64,000 nt of DNA from the NCBI RefSeq assembly GCF_013337045.2, contig NZ_CP118263.1, positions 93,891 through 157,890 on the forward strand, given 5' to 3'. A model generated the notes under the pieces. That model made no database searches, had not been told where the DNA came from, and saw only the letters and a list, made by a program, of their open reading frames with translations. The position numbers and the translations under genes were made by a program. The stretch comes from Agrobacterium vitis. GTDB taxonomy: Bacteria > Pseudomonadota > Alphaproteobacteria > Rhizobiales > Rhizobiaceae. Below, piece after piece: positions 63,787-64,000 of the stretch. Position 1 is the stretch's first letter; the number at the start of each line of letters is the position of its first letter.

Positions 63787-63804
63787 TTGTGCAAATCTGC
63801 ACGT
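63787..63804 (+). promoter_or_regulatory. tra box (TraR site), distal
   Basis: TTGTGCAAATCTGCACGT contains the inverted form of the same dyad (GTGCA, then TGCAC, with A/T centre). It is 73 bases from the first box and nearer to where repA should start. Confidence 0.85.
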
Positions 63805-64000
63805 GGTGACACGTCGCACAGAAGGAGGGAATCTGTCTAACTAACAGATAGCATTTGAAGAATCGGCATTTTTTATGATTTCGATTGAAACGTGTTTAAC
63901 CTTTCATTAACCAAAAACGTCTTGCAACCTCACACGCATTGGGTAATCGTCACGGATAAATGGCAATACGCGCCAATTAACCGTGACAAGAGATTACACC

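Larger units (their letters stand above)
63637..64000. promoter_or_regulatory. traI upstream region with two tra boxes
   Basis: No gene in these 364 bases. Two 18-base tra boxes at 63696-63713 and 63787-63804 are seen. In known Ti plasmids this interval separates traI from repA and drives both conjugation and copy number. The window ends before any repA start. Confidence 0.75.

Overview
The window is part of a tumour-inducing (Ti) plasmid of an Agrobacterium/Rhizobium-group bacterium. It carries the 3' end of the vir region (virD4 to virE3), a complete T-DNA between two recognisable 25-bp borders, two opine-catabolism loci that match the opine genes inside the T-DNA, and the trb conjugation operon up to the quorum-sensing gene traI. 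The opine pairing is exact: the T-DNA carries acs (agrocinopine synthase) and nos (nopaline synthase), and the bacterial DNA to its right carries acc (agrocinopine uptake and breakdown) and noc/nox (nopaline uptake and breakdown). This is a nopaline/agrocinopine-type plasmid. Gene set and order resemble pTiC58 as I know it, but the layout looks rearranged.

Layout. 1-7702: virD4 (3' part), virD5, a vir-box promoter, virE1, virE2, virE3. 7703-11277: a degraded mobile-DNA zone with an IS110-type remnant and a gutted IS66-family element. That element still has inverted ends and a perfect 8-bp target duplication, contains a frameshifted IS110-type transposase, and ends 16 bp before the left border. 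11278-24259: a T-DNA of about 13 kb with acs, gene 5, iaaH, iaaM, ipt, 6b, a RolB/plast-family gene in the 'gene 3-prime' position, and nos. 24260-36240: an aldose-epimerase remnant cut off next to the right border, then a Na/Pi-cotransporter-like gene, a DUF4432 epimerase-like gene, a Nudix hydrolase and accG-F-E-D-C-B-A-R, all on the minus strand. 36526-53004: a DUF3422 remnant, then ocd, an opine-dehydrogenase-family gene, arginase, and the three-subunit noxA/noxC/noxB oxidase. These are divergent from hyuA-hyuB. A LysR gene, nocM-Q-T-P and nocR follow. 53008-63636: a small coupled gene, then trbI-H-G-F-L-K-J-E-D-C-B and traI. 63637-64000: an intergenic region with two tra boxes, which by comparison with known Ti plasmids should face repA outside the window.

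How it works together. VirD4 is the coupling protein of the type IV secretion system; VirD5, VirE2 and VirE3 are effectors and VirE1 is the VirE2 chaperone. The T-DNA genes are built for plant expression: they need ATG starts, and their flanks are AT-rich with TATA-like and AATAAA signals. They make auxin (iaaM, iaaH), cytokinin (ipt), growth modifiers (gene 5, 6b, gene 3-prime type) and two opines. The bacterium imports agrocinopine through AccABCDE and cleaves it with AccF and AccG. It imports nopaline through NocPTQM, oxidises it to arginine with Nox, and passes arginine through arginase and ornithine cyclodeaminase. A block of about 60 bp with strong similarity occurs both upstream of nocR/nocP and between noxB and hyuA, which suggests that one NocR regulon covers uptake, oxidation and the hyu genes. 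No traR is present next to accR or in the noc locus, so opine control of conjugation must enter from outside this window.
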